Assembly: GCA_010405405.1 (NCBI GenBank)
Contig: MU004233.1
Coordinates: 1,888,265 to 1,952,264, forward strand
Source of the DNA: Microthyrium microscopicum
Lineage: Eukaryota > Ascomycota > Dothideomycetes > Microthyriales > Microthyriaceae
Direction of reading: 5' to 3'
DNA: 64,000 nucleotides
Numbering within the stretch: the stretch's first letter is position 1; every line of letters starts with the position of its first letter. Shown here piece by piece: positions 34,014-44,480 of the stretch. The notes beneath the pieces are model-generated. The model was given only the letters and a program-made list of their open reading frames with translations. It was not told the DNA's origin and did no database searches. The translations under genes were made by a program, and so were the position numbers.

Positions 34014-34784
34014 AACCTCTCAACCGCTCGACAAAATTACTCGCGTGCTCCCATTAGCTTCGCTGGTGCTCACTAACGCTACCACCTAGCAGAAGAAGCT
34101 ATATTTCTCCTAGAACTTCGCAAGCCTTCTCAGGCTGAACGCCCTCTATGGTAGATGAGCGCTCGATAATAGAGCATATTGCTTGGGAGCCATGGGATTC
34201 AAAGAAACACGCCAGTCATTCGTCTATCGGTTGACCTCCATACTCTGAGGCACAAGGCTTGAAGGTACGAAGCGGTTTTGAAGGCTTCTTACAACCATTC
34301 ACATCGCTATAAATAAAATTTTGGAACAGTATAGTCCGGTATGAGCCGTGTTGCAATTGCGCCCAAAAATCTAGCTGGCTCAAATTTGCTGGCTTGGGAT
34401 TCTAGACAGATCAATGTTTCCCAAGGTTTTTCTGGTGGCTTAGCTGTAGGCGCCCTGCAATGTCTCCTATATTGGCTCTCGATCTTGGCTCATCTTTTGG
34501 CGCAGCTGTCGCCTTACTTCTGGACGAATTAGAAGCCATGATAGTTTTCACACCATAACAATTGTGGCTTCACATGCAGGAAGGATCTGCGCCTCAGCCT
34601 GATGAAAGTCGGATTCAACTGGAAATGTTCTCTACCAAGAAGATCGTAGAAAAAGTAAACATTTTGGTGTGAACTCAGGGAGAGTTCTTAAGATGTATAA
34701 GTTTCCAAAGTTTTGACATCGCCGCGATGCAAGTTCACAATAATCACGATATTGAAACTTCATAAACTCACTGTCAAGACGAAC
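34014..34784. other. Intergenic, nothing recognised
   Basis: A frame of 63 codons at 34341 has no motif. A TATA-like TGTATAA near 34694-34700 lies about 90 nt before the next ATG. Confidence 0.5.
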
Positions 34785-35681
34785 ATGGCAACTTCCCACT
34801 TCAATATTTTAGCCACTCCCATCCTACTTTTACTTACCTCCTTTTTCTTCAATGCCGTTTCAGCGGCTCCTATCCATTTCGATTTCGGTGAATGGCTCAA
34901 AGGCGAATTATTTCCCAAAGCAGGAGCCAACATCAACAGCGAACTCCAGTGTTACTCACTTCCATATGGCGGATATGGATTCCTCAGTCACGTTCTAACA
35001 TACTATACGGTCATTTGCACTATGTTTGGCCGGCGACCATTCGCGCCCTGGAGTGAACTTCAAAAAGGCAGATTCGACATCTTCCTTACCATATTTTCCA
35101 CACTCGGCACTATCATCCCCGCCAGTTTCACAATCTCATCCTGCCGAAACCGCTGGCAATTCATCCTTCTAGGCGTATGGAAGCTCATGCTAGCTCTCTG
35201 CTCCAACTTTTCCGTCCTACACCAAGCAATCGCAGTCAGAAACGGCGGCGCACATACGGATGGCGAAGCAGCTTGGACTTTGATCGTGTACATACTTGGG
35301 ACCATCATCGGCCTCGTCGGACTGTTCTCCCTAGTAGCGGAAGGGATACCGTATGACAGTAAAATTCGCATTGTCACGTACGTTTTTGGTGGCATCGTGG
35401 GTGTACCCGCTATAGCGTTTACGATGTGGTTGATTTGGTGTTTATTTGCGTCACCCTTTATATGGTGCTGTGCGTACGACAGAAAGTCTAAATATGCTGC
35501 TACCTGGGGAGGGGTGTCGTTTTCGATCTTCGTTGGATTGTTTACGTTGTTAGCTGCGTTTTATAGCGATTGGTCTCTTGCGGCGATTACGCATAATTGG
35601 TCGGGGAGCCCAAGCGATGATAATAAGGTTCTGTATTGGACATATTTTGCTGCGAAAAGGCTTCTGCTGTTTGTTTGGTAG
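34785..35681 (+). CDS. Polytopic membrane protein of unknown function
   Basis: I do not recognise a family. The ATG at 34785 (ACATGGC) gives 298 residues in one exon, beginning with a signal sequence (ILLLLTSFFFNAVSA) and a short lumenal stretch. Hydrophobic segments follow at YGFLSHVLTYYTVICTMFG, FDIFLTIFSTLGTIIPAS, FILLGVWKLMLALCSNFSV, LIVYILGTIIGLVGLFSLV, VFGGIVGVPAIAFTMWLI and a last one near SFSIFVGLFTLLAAFY, so about six transmembrane helices after the signal. A conserved-looking GLPYGGYG-type turn (SLPYGGYGFLSHV) precedes the first. Similar uncharacterised proteins occur widely in Pezizomycotina. It is convergent with the DUF3176 gene. Confidence 0.65.
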   Translation: MATSHFNILATPILLLLTSFFFNAVSAAPIHFDFGEWLKGELFPKAGANINSELQCYSLPYGGYGFLSHVLTYYTVICTMFGRRPFAPWSELQKGRFDIFLTIFSTLGTIIPASFTISSCRNRWQFILLGVWKLMLALCSNFSVLHQAIAVRNGGAHTDGEAAWTLIVYILGTIIGLVGLFSLVAEGIPYDSKIRIVTYVFGGIVGVPAIAFTMWLIWCLFASPFIWCCAYDRKSKYAATWGGVSFSIFVGLFTLLAAFYSDWSLAAITHNWSGSPSDDNKVLYWTYFAAKRLLLFVW

Positions 35682-35901
35682 GTTATATGGTATAGACAGT
35701 TATACGAACGAGATACTGCTAGTGAATGGCAATGATAATGTAAGACAAAAATCCTCTTTTCAGCCTGATGGCAAATTGCCACAATGCTAAAGGCAAGGAA
35801 AGGGTAATGAAGAGCGTTAAGGAGTCCAATGAGTGAAATAGAATGCACAGATCATTGTACAAACAGCAAAGATATGATTAATTACAAAGCGCACACACAC
35901 T

Positions 35902-37818
35902 CTACGAACCAACGAATCTCATTTCCTGTCCCGAACTTCCCATTAGTCTAACCTTCAATTCTTTCGCCGACGACTCCATCTCTGAAGTCTTCTCCGCTGG
36001 ATAGTCGCCCACACCCTTGAGACCATGAAACATTAGAGCCAGGCTCGACGATCTCCACAGTGGTGTCTGCCGTCTCGAACTCTCCACAATCGACAACACT
36101 AGCAACAAATTCCCGCCAACAACCACCGCAACAGGCAAAATGATCCACGGCCAACGCACCACAATCTTCGTCTGAGCTTGCGTCGCAGTTCCTTTGAAAG
36201 TGGCCTTCTTCTGAGAGTTCCGTATCGCGTTCGTCATACTTGTGGCTATATTCTGCATGGTTGTTGGTATATCGTTGCTGTGTAGCTGTGCGGAGATGGC
36301 CTGGTTTGGGGCCGCGCCAGCATAAATTAGGTCAGCTTGGGCGTCGGAGGGCGAAGTGAAAGCTTGCGCAAGGTAATTTGAAGTATCCTCCCAATCGAGT
36401 CCATTGACAGTCCAGTTGCCGTTGCTAGAGTTTACTCCGTGTATGTTTGAGGGTGGTATTAGGTTTGTCCACACCATGTCAATACTCTCTTCTCTCCAGA
36501 CTTGCTGAGAGGTAAAGTCCCACTCGGTAGGTGGCGGCTCTGTGTAGGTACCGTTGCGGACGTTGACGCCGGTGTACGTCTTACCGCAGAAGTTGAGGGC
36601 GCATTCATAGACCTTGGCATTCTTTCCGGGAGGTGTCTCATAGTTCACAGCTGGAATGCTGACAGCCGCGAAGAGGATGAGTTGGTTTAAAAGAGCCGGA
36701 AGGCCGTTCTTGCCCAGATTCACAGAACTATATGCTACACTGTTGAAGAGCGTTGCTTTTGTATTGTGAGGAGCCGATAATGCTGTAGCGTTCAATTTAT
36801 AGTTCGCCGGTGTCGTGAAGTTGCACGTCCAGCCCGTGTTCATACCAGAAGTCTGCGTACATGTTTGTTTTGTTGAGCTGCTGACATCATTGCATTTGCT
36901 GCATAGACCAAGACTCATGTATGGGTCCCAGTCGCAAGTTGGTGTACTACACGTAGGTACAACCTTGAGAGGTGTGGCGTAGAGGCCGGCGTAGAATCCA
37001 GCTTGAAGCTCTACTGGCGAATTGTTGGTTGTTGGAAAGACTTCCGCGGGAGCAACCCCACCCGAGCCTGATCGACCGGTGTCATACAGCTGACTGTATG
37101 AAGTAAGAGCAACACTGTGGTCGAGTGGGATCTGATCTTGCTGGAAGGCAATGACTTGCTGCACAAAAGGATCTACTCCGAGCGCAGTGAGTGTTACAAG
37201 GGCTCCAAGGATAGCAGCGAAAGTTTTGATAGAAAAGAGGATTTGTATTGCGCCATACGGTCCACGACTAGCTCTATCGAAGATCTCGAGCTTCTCCAGT
37301 TTCCGTGGCCTCTGCGATTGATAGTACTGCCACTTCTGTTGAGATATGCACTCCGCTACGGGTAAGAGGAGTGCGGACTTTGCGACTGTTGACAAGATTG
37401 AAACAATTGTATTTGGCTGGATAGTCCAATGCCAACTTTCGATGGGTTTGCCGTTTATCCACGCGAGCACGACGATTATAGCAACTGTACAGAGAATGCT
37501 TAGGATAGCCGCCGCTACCTCTAATGTCCACCAGTCAGTCCAGTACAGTGGCAATCGTAGCCTCTGTCGTCGGGATGCAGTCGAAGACACTGGCCGTAAT
37601 CCCTTGAGATTCTCCTGCGAGGTTCGGGCCGTTGACGGCAAGGGATTATTCCCCGAGTCTCGTTCGACATCCTCTGATTCCATGTTATTGTGATGATTTT
37701 CTACCTCTTCGGACTGCGAATAGCCAGCTGAACTGTTTTGGTCATGATGTCGCTCAAACGAAAGCCTCTCATGTCTTGGTACCAACTCATACTGATCTTG
37801 GAGTCGCGAAGCCGCCAT
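35902..37818 (-). CDS. DUF3176 membrane protein
   Basis: Single exon, 638 residues from the ATG at 37818 (an upstream TTG frame was ignored). The hallmark of the DUF3176 family is visible: LYWTDWWTLEVAAAILSILC followed by the second half of that helix, then PNTIVSILSTVAKSALLLPV, ECISQQKW and FDRASRGPYGA. A second hydrophobic stretch starts at AILGALVTLTALGVDPF and a last helix at WIILPVAVVVGGNLLLVLS; between them lies a ~330-residue probably extracellular region with paired cysteines (CSTPTCDWDPYMSLGLCSKC) and many N-glycosylation sequons. The function of the family is unknown. It shares a 750-nt divergent promoter region with PEX10. Confidence 0.85.
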   Translation of the reverse strand: MAASRLQDQYELVPRHERLSFERHHDQNSSAGYSQSEEVENHHNNMESEDVERDSGNNPLPSTARTSQENLKGLRPVSSTASRRQRLRLPLYWTDWWTLEVAAAILSILCTVAIIVVLAWINGKPIESWHWTIQPNTIVSILSTVAKSALLLPVAECISQQKWQYYQSQRPRKLEKLEIFDRASRGPYGAIQILFSIKTFAAILGALVTLTALGVDPFVQQVIAFQQDQIPLDHSVALTSYSQLYDTGRSGSGGVAPAEVFPTTNNSPVELQAGFYAGLYATPLKVVPTCSTPTCDWDPYMSLGLCSKCNDVSSSTKQTCTQTSGMNTGWTCNFTTPANYKLNATALSAPHNTKATLFNSVAYSSVNLGKNGLPALLNQLILFAAVSIPAVNYETPPGKNAKVYECALNFCGKTYTGVNVRNGTYTEPPPTEWDFTSQQVWREESIDMVWTNLIPPSNIHGVNSSNGNWTVNGLDWEDTSNYLAQAFTSPSDAQADLIYAGAAPNQAISAQLHSNDIPTTMQNIATSMTNAIRNSQKKATFKGTATQAQTKIVVRWPWIILPVAVVVGGNLLLVLSIVESSRRQTPLWRSSSLALMFHGLKGVGDYPAEKTSEMESSAKELKVRLMGSSGQEMRFVGS

Positions 37819-38565
37819 ACTAATGTGAGTCAATCCCAATAACCGATACTAAACGTTCGGAAGTCATGGTACAAAAGACACTTGATCATTCTGATATACC
37901 TTATAGATTAGGCGCCTATCCGCAGTCAAGTAACAGATAATATACCAACAACATGGTATTTATAGATGATGTGATACATGGGTACGCAGCATTTATGTGG
38001 CTGCGCCCCCGCAGTATAGAGTCTACTTGTCAGCACTTGCCCAGCATTAACCAGGCGAAGGCACAAGGCAAACTCAATGACAGGGTCGTTAAACCGTAGA
38101 ACTGTGTGAAACGAAACATATATGGCTGAGTAGTAACCTATCGTGCCTGTGCATCGGGACTCGGAGGGTGAGTGGAAGTCCGCAGTGGTCCGGTCTAGTT
38201 CCTGCCCAAGTACTGGTCAACGTATATGATGGTGCTTAAGTCCCAAATTGGGGCCATGGAGGTTTCAAGCTGGAACTCTCTAGAATGAGGTTTGATCGTT
38301 CTTTTGTAAGTCGGGCAAAGACCTTGCAAGAGAGTTGTCTCAAAATTCCAAGTTCAAGATGTAGTGAGTGTTTAAGCGCTAGTGCTGAACGGGCTTAGCT
38401 CCTATTTCAATTGCCTCTCAGCTTGAGCCTATCAGATGTCACCTCTCAAAACCGAGGCACTGTCTTGGTCTCATTCATATCTGATGGGGATGCGACAACA
38501 TTTCCTGCCATCGCCATCAGATGTTCCGCAACCACTGATCTGACCATCTTCTCAACATTTTCAAG
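37819..38565. other. Divergent promoter region between DUF3176 gene and PEX10
   Basis: No gene seen. Frames overlapping 38411-38926 are shadows of PEX10. Confidence 0.6.
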
Positions 38566-39687
38566 ATGGCAGCGACACATTCTGCCCATCATTTTCCATT
38601 CGCCTCATCCCCCGATATCATTCGATCCAACCAGAAAGATGCTTACTTCCAAGCCGTTCTTCTCGAGCAGCTATCCGACATTGTACGCAAGGTCTACGGC
38701 GCACGCTTTACCCACAACTATACTTCCGAGATCAGAACATTCGCCGATCTACTCTATCATAGTCTTACCACCTTCGTCGGCAACCGCACTCTTGGCGAGG
38801 AATACTGCGACATCGTTCAAGTCGAACATGATACCCTTAAACTACCCACTGTCTCGCGCCGCTCCGGCTACATCCTCACCACCATCCTCTTTCCCTACGG
38901 GCTCAACAAAGTCCTTCCCAGCCTAAGACGGCGCATAAAAACAGTTCTCGAACGATCGCTACGCACATCGGCCAAAAGAGCCGAAACTTCCACGTCGAAA
39001 TATACAAGGGCACTCCGCTCATACCTACTCGCCAACATCGACACCATAACCTCCCCCGCCCCTCTTTACGCCGTCTCCCTAGCTATCTTCTACTTTTCCG
39101 GCGCTTACTACCAACTCGGTAAACGCCTCTGGGGTCTCCGCTACACATTCACAAGACGCGTTGATCCTAGCGACCAACGCGTAGGCTATGAAGTTCTCGG
39201 TGTACTTTTAGTACTACAAATGGCCGTCCAAGGTTACACGCACATGCATAGCACAGTTTCCCACGGAGCCGCTCCCACTGTCGCCAACGCCGGCTCATTA
39301 ATGGGCGGAACCGCTCTAGTAGGCAATGGCGTAGAAGTGAGTCTAGATCCGCAAGCGTACAGTAGCAACAACGCACTACTATTCGAAACGGATGGTCAAG
39401 CGCCCGCAACAGAAGTCGATACGGCGAGGTTGCAAAAGATCACGCATACACCAATATTATCTGGGCCACGGTATAAGTTGGAGGATCGCACCGTGATGCA
39501 GTGGATTCCGACGAAGCAACAGCGTAAATGTACGTTATGTCTGGAAGAGCTTAAAGATCCCAGTGTGACGACGTGCGGGCACGTATTTTGCTGGACGTGT
39601 ATTGGTGATTGGCTAAGAGAGCGACCTGAATGTCCGCTATGTAGGAGTCAAGTTTTGAGTCAGCATGTTTTGCCGCTTAGGGGATGA
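38566..39687 (+). CDS. PEX10: Peroxisome biogenesis RING E3 ligase PEX10
   Basis: PEX10 with PEX2 and PEX12 forms the peroxisomal membrane ubiquitin ligase that recycles the import receptor PEX5. Single exon, 373 residues. The N-terminal domain holds SNQKDAYFQAVLLEQLSDIV, FADLLYHSLTTFVGNRTLGEEYCD-like sequence split by residues typical of the Pex2/12 family, and membrane segments around SGYILTTILFPYGLN and LYAVSLAIFYFSGAYYQ. The C-terminal RING (about 322-359) has CTLCLEEL, CGHVFCWTC and CPLC, giving the C3HC4 ligand set in full. The ATG at 38566 lies in context AAGATGGC. Confidence 0.93.
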   Translation: MAATHSAHHFPFASSPDIIRSNQKDAYFQAVLLEQLSDIVRKVYGARFTHNYTSEIRTFADLLYHSLTTFVGNRTLGEEYCDIVQVEHDTLKLPTVSRRSGYILTTILFPYGLNKVLPSLRRRIKTVLERSLRTSAKRAETSTSKYTRALRSYLLANIDTITSPAPLYAVSLAIFYFSGAYYQLGKRLWGLRYTFTRRVDPSDQRVGYEVLGVLLVLQMAVQGYTHMHSTVSHGAAPTVANAGSLMGGTALVGNGVEVSLDPQAYSSNNALLFETDGQAPATEVDTARLQKITHTPILSGPRYKLEDRTVMQWIPTKQQRKCTLCLEELKDPSVTTCGHVFCWTCIGDWLRERPECPLCRSQVLSQHVLPLRG

Positions 39688-40146
39688 AATGGAGATAGCA
39701 TGTATGATACCCAATGTAATGTGTTCATGACCGCCTTTCATTTCGGACTATATGTCTGCTGCAGTACAAGAGCAGCACGTTTTGAATACTTTCTCGAGCG
39801 ATCCTTATCGATTGGGGATGCTGATGTATCTGCATCTAGCATTTTACTACTGACAGTGGCTCGAACGCAGTGCTTCATACAGTCAAAATTCGCTATACTT
39901 GTACTTGAAGTTGAAGTTATTGAAGCATTCCAAATCTTAATGAAGAAGTACACAAGTATAAAAAGCGTAGAGTCGTGGAATGAGAGAGAATGGAACCAAA
40001 TAAGTTTGAACGCCACAAACTTGCCCCTGAAAAAACCAATTGTGGCTTGCTTGCTGCCAAGCTAGGAAGGTACGGAAATCGCGTCTTCTATCAACATCAA
40101 TCCTACTCGAATGCCATCAATTGTCCTCAGGTAGCAATTTACTCTG
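39688..40146. other. Intergenic between PEX10 and the carbinolamine dehydratase gene
   Basis: Nothing recognised; an open frame at 39700-40065 lacks any motif. Confidence 0.5.
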
Positions 40147-40723
40147 ATGGCAGGTCGTCGTCTTGCTTGGCCGTTGCGTATCAAAAAGACTGTCGCCCAG
40201 AACGTTCAACGTTCAGCATTACCGATCATGAACGCACCAGGCGGGAACAGCGTCATACACGATTCAATCATCTCGAAGGGCGAAGACACGCGCAAGATAA
40301 AAGAAGCAATGAGCGTGCTACTCGAGAAAGATTGGTTTGTCGATGTTGATGAGCCTGAAATAAAAAAGACGTATCACTTCAAGACGTATACGAAGGTGGC
40401 CGTAAGCATGATCCAACTTTTAACTCCACTTCAACTCTAATTGAACCATACAGGATTTACATAACCTCATTGCTGTGAGATGCAAATCTGAAAATCATCA
40501 TCCAACCATGATTACTGCAAGTGGTCTGATACCAGACATCGGTGATTTTGCTGACCATTTTTAGAAATACGGCTCTTTGACTGTCCATTGGACAACGCAT
40601 CATCCGCGTGGATTGTCCAACAAAGATGTAAGAATGGCGCAGTATTGCGACGAACAAGCAGCAAGCATCGGAACAGTAAAGAGTGACGACGCAGTGAAAT
40701 GCAAACCAGAAGGCTCGACTTGA
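40147..40723 (+). CDS. Pterin-4a-carbinolamine dehydratase, with a GC-AG intron
   Basis: The enzyme dehydrates 4a-hydroxytetrahydropterin during pterin cofactor recycling. Exons 40147-40401, 40454-40516 and 40565-40723 give 158 residues. The family pattern is clear: KTYHFKTYTKVA, then the active-site SENHHP, then YGSLTVHWTTHHPRGLS and NKDVRMAQYCDEQA. No GT donor gives the right frame for intron 2; the classic GC donor GCAAGT at 40517 with TTTAG at 40564 joins TMIT to KYGSLTV in phase 0 and matches the family spacing exactly. The usual Trp after HHPE is lacking (HHPTMIT). About 60 residues precede the core; they are Arg-rich and could be a mitochondrial presequence, or translation could begin at 40228. 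Confidence 0.82.
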
Positions 40724-40878
40724 GAGAACCAGATGGTATTTCATCGGTATGAACATTCAATACAGTTCATCGCATGCATACAGAATTCAACGGCATGTGA
40801 TGAGTTCAGGCCAACAAATTTCTGTATGTGACTTGACTATTCCGCATAGTGATAATTCTCTAACACATTATCTCTATT

Positions 40879-42060
40879 CTACAGCAACTGGCTTGTAAGC
40901 CCAAATATGACCAACAGAACGATAGCCTGAACGAAGACAGCTGGACGATCCTTTGCAGCACGACTTTTTCCAATAACGCCGCCGCCTGGGCTGTTTGGGT
41001 TTCCATAGCTCCCCAACTGAACGGGTCCTCCAATATATGGCTGCACCTGTGGATATCTCGTTGAGTTCATCATGGTATTCCAATCCATCACTTTATTCTC
41101 AAGCCTGTCACAAGCTATACGTCCGCCACCATCGCTGTTATCTGCCGTAGGTGCAGGATATGGTTTGTCGCCCGGGTGCGATGAGTTTTGCGGTATGCTG
41201 TTTGTTACGCTGATCGGTAGATCAAAAATCGTGTAATACTCTGATCCGTTCATGCGATATTGCTGATGTATTGATATATTGTACGATCCTCGAGCGTCTT
41301 TACCTGATGATCGTTGACCATTGCCTACGAGACACTTTCAATAGTCAGCATTACATTTCCTTCTCAATTGTGGGTCTTGTACCAAGGGCCAGAGCCAGTT
41401 GACATGTTTTACTGTGCTTCCTGGTTCTTGGTTCAGTATGTCGATATCTGGTAGTGTGCCTGTCGCGTTGGTCGCGTTCGATATCGTGAAATTATGCCCC
41501 GTCTCGTAACTTGTCAGGAATAGCGTGATGTTGCGGAAGAATGTGGGTGTTCTGGTATCATTGACCGGCGGCCATGGTAGTCTGCCGCTTCCACTGACAT
41601 CGATAGCTACTTGCAAGAAGTCTTGACTGTTCTTAGCTAACGTTCATGTTCTAGTTTGATATCACTAACCTCCGCCCAGAGGCGTAAATGGTTGAGGCTA
41701 TATCATTCAGGTCAGCGAGATCCCACCACTCCAGGCAGCTCATAGAGACTTACCGCATCCACTACTGCTAATCCAGGAGTAAAGATTTGCCCGTTGACAA
41801 CTGTGAATCCAGTCGAGTTTTGGTTGGTGAGGCGCTGAGATGAAAGATTCATCATTGATTACCAAGAAAAATAATTTGATGGACTCAAAATTAAAGGGTA
41901 CCTGTTATACCGCCGGATGTCCCAAAAGACTCATGCAAATACAACTGAAAGTTCACAATGTTCAGGAAGCTAAGAAAAAGCACGACTGCTACGAGGTATG
42001 ATGTATTTGAGCTTAACCTGGTAGGATTACTTTTTACGAATCCTTGTTCATTAATTGATT
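40879..42060 (-). CDS. Surface protein with N-terminal anchor and GPI-type C-terminus (5' end unresolved)
   Basis: Uncharacterised, seen in outline in other ascomycetes. Exons I can support, minus strand: from about 42050 to 41902, then 41754-41800, 41670-41697, 41355-41621 and 40879-41303. These join VVNGQIFTPGLAVVDA, PQPFTPLGG, DFLQVAIDVSGSG and, across intron 41304-41354, LRRKC to KDARGSYNI; that last intron removes an in-frame TGA. An N-terminal hydrophobic helix (YLVAVVLFLSFLNIVNF) and a C-terminal hydrophobic tail after a Gly/Ser-rich linker suggest a secreted, possibly GPI-anchored protein with many NxT/S sequons. The start codon is not settled: the frame is closed by TAA just upstream of the first supported exon, so a 5' exon must lie between 42060 and about 42215. 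Confidence 0.58.
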
Positions 42061-42240
42061 AGCTCCCAGATTTATACACAGTTTCAGATGCCAAAGGCGT
42101 CGGCCTTGTCGGGCAAGGCTATAAACAACCATCCAATATATGAGCCTATCCATCCACATTTCAACAGCTCCAATCACAGCAAGAACATCCAATCGGAACA
42201 TTATAAAACGCTGCACTGACACTACTCATACTGCTGTAAG

Positions 42241-42248
42241 TTATATAA
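42241..42248 (-). promoter_or_regulatory. TATA box, probably for the gene ending at 40879
   Basis: The palindromic TTATATAA lies upstream of the unresolved first exon and suggests transcription begins near 42210 on the minus strand. Confidence 0.35.
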
Positions 42249-42537
42249 AGCGTTGACGTAGAAGCAGATCCATGGAATATCTGGACCAAGCCATGGATGC
42301 ATTAAGGCTTCTGCATCTACTACATTATTCACGTGAATCTAACCTACTCGAGGACAAAATTTGCTCAAGGTGATCAAACTACTCAAACTCAAGCTCCTCT
42401 GGTCAAATTACAAATGATGGTAAGCAGCGAAGGAAAAGCTTGTCTGAGAACCCAATTATATTCTTATTGCTGGCTATTTCTAGACTTTCCACAAGAATAT
42501 GTTTACTTGTCAGGGCTCGAACTCGAGTCAAGCAGTC

Positions 42538-43629
42538 TTAAAGGCTAACAACCAGCTTTGTGCCGCTTACACCAGCTCTGAGTTTCTCAACTCCCAAACC
42601 GATAGCGTCGAACCCGTATCCGACAACTTCCACTTTCACAGGCACCACAAACTTCCCATCTTCAATCAATTGGCCCAGAGCGTATAAAACCTCGCCTCCA
42701 CCTGGAGTACCAAAGATGTCGGCAGCCATGATGATGTTTCTAGTCACACCTTCTGGCGGCGAAATCTGACCTGAAAATTCTGTGGCCACTTCACCATATA
42801 TCTTTGGCCCTTCTTGGCTAAATGACTCGAAAATGTCAGTCTGCGACGCGGCGCTGGCTACTGTATCGATGATAGCATCAACACCCCTTCCGTCTGGTGT
42901 TGCTCCTTTGATGTCGCTGATGAGGCTGAGATCTTTGTAGCTGAGTACTGTGGTGGCTCCAAGTTCCTTGAGTCTGTCATTGTGAGCTGGAGAACTGGTG
43001 GTAATGATCGTGACAGCTGGCAGACTAAGACGCAGCAACTGAATGACAGAAGCTCCCACAGATGAACTACCACCAAGAACTAAAATGGACTTGTACTCAT
43101 GTGGACATTTCATGTGCTTCATTTCTGCCACGAAAGGCAGAGGGACTTTCAAGACACAGAACACTGCATTGGCGGCAGTAACGTATCCAACTCTGAAAGC
43201 TCATATTAGCCAGTGACCTTAACTAGAGGGAGACGTCACTTACGGCAAAGAGGCGGCTTCCTCGAAAGACAACTTTTTTGGTTTCAATGAGATATGTTGC
43301 TCGGGAATTATTGCAACCTCTTGGAACGCAGCCTGTTCCTTGACTTCAGAATGATCAGATCGAAAGTTTGCGAATACTTCATCTCCTGCCTTGAACTTGG
43401 TTACATCCGCGCCGACTGCCTCAACGATACCTGAGCCATCATAACCGAGTACAGTTGGCCATTTAGTGATCATGAGGCCAGTGTCCAATTGTTTCCAGTC
43501 CAAGGGATTGAGAGCAACAGCCTTCATGCGAATAGCAACTTGCTTGCTGTCTGGGGCAGCTTTTGGAACTTTGACGAGGTTGAATGGGCCACCTTTCTTG
43601 GTAAGTTGATATTGCAGAGTGGTAGCCAT
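42538..43629 (-). CDS. Medium-chain reductase/alcohol dehydrogenase-like protein (MDR 1)
   Basis: Exons 43244-43629 and 42538-43192 encode 346 residues; intron 43193-43243 has GTAAGT and TTCAG ends and rejoins ASLP-VGYVTAA. The GroES-like half has ALNPLDWKQ, WPTVLGYDGSGIVEAVG and FKAGDEVFANF; the Rossmann half has ILVLGGSSSVGASVIQLLR and ELGATTVLSYKD. The catalytic-zinc ligands of classical alcohol dehydrogenases are absent, so it is probably an NADPH-dependent enoyl or quinone reductase of the fungal zinc-binding-like branch, often found in secondary-metabolism clusters. It is divergent from the Zn2Cys6 regulator at 44481. Confidence 0.85.
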
Positions 43630-44480
43630 TCTGTTAAATATATGCTTGACCTGAAGAGAAGTGATTATGCGTCGAACAACTAAAGAAGTCTTGTGATAGA
43701 GCGGGATTGAATGAATATTGAGATGGTTTGATAACTATGAACAGAAGAGCGTTGACTTCGCTCAGACTTTATACAACAATTTTCTCTCGTCTTCAACTTA
43801 CCAATTTCATACAAGTAGTATTGCTTGCCAATGAAAAGTGGAAACTCAGCCTGATGGGAGCTTTAGATATACGCTTAGCTAAATCAGGACCGTATTCAAT
43901 GCCCTGCCGCTCGAGGCACGATCTCGCAGATCGCGTTATTCCTCTTTAGGACCGTATTCTAGAGAATGCCTTGTTCAGGAATTATTCTGGCTTCATATAC
44001 CAAGCAACTGTGAGCGTAGATTCGTAAACATTTGTTTATTCGGTCTTAGAAAGAGTCCGACTTGGGATTTGATTATAAATCTCATCTTGAATCACTTGAA
44101 AGACTGGAAAACCCGAAGAGCCGGATTAAGAATTGGGCCTGACATATGCAATTGTTCATGTCAACTCACCAGAAAGCAAAGTGTTCCAGCGTCGGCGAGG
44201 ATAAAGCAGAAACGCAGGGCAAAGAGCAAAGCGAGCTAAGTTTCTTTTTGAACAGCGTAAAGAGTGAGAATTCCATCGCCTGATATTGTGTACTTCTCAA
44301 CTACCAGTGACTTTATACATGATACTAACTGACCCCACTGGAGCATTCGGATAGCCCCAAATTGGGGTAAGTACCTGTCTACGGTATCAAATCGCAGCAT
44401 CATCCAAACTGCGAACCATCTCTATAACCTGATATGCCTTCATTACCACATCATTTGATCGCTGGCGGCTATCCAGAGTC
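43630..44480. other. Divergent promoter region between MDR 1 and the Zn2Cys6 regulator
   Basis: About 850 nt, shared by the two divergent genes. No binding site can be assigned with confidence. Confidence 0.55.

Noticed and set aside
41330-41360. In-frame TGA taken at first as a sign of a pseudogene
   Set aside because: A 51-nt intron (41304-41354) with a GTAATG donor and a CAG acceptor removes it and joins two conserved halves.
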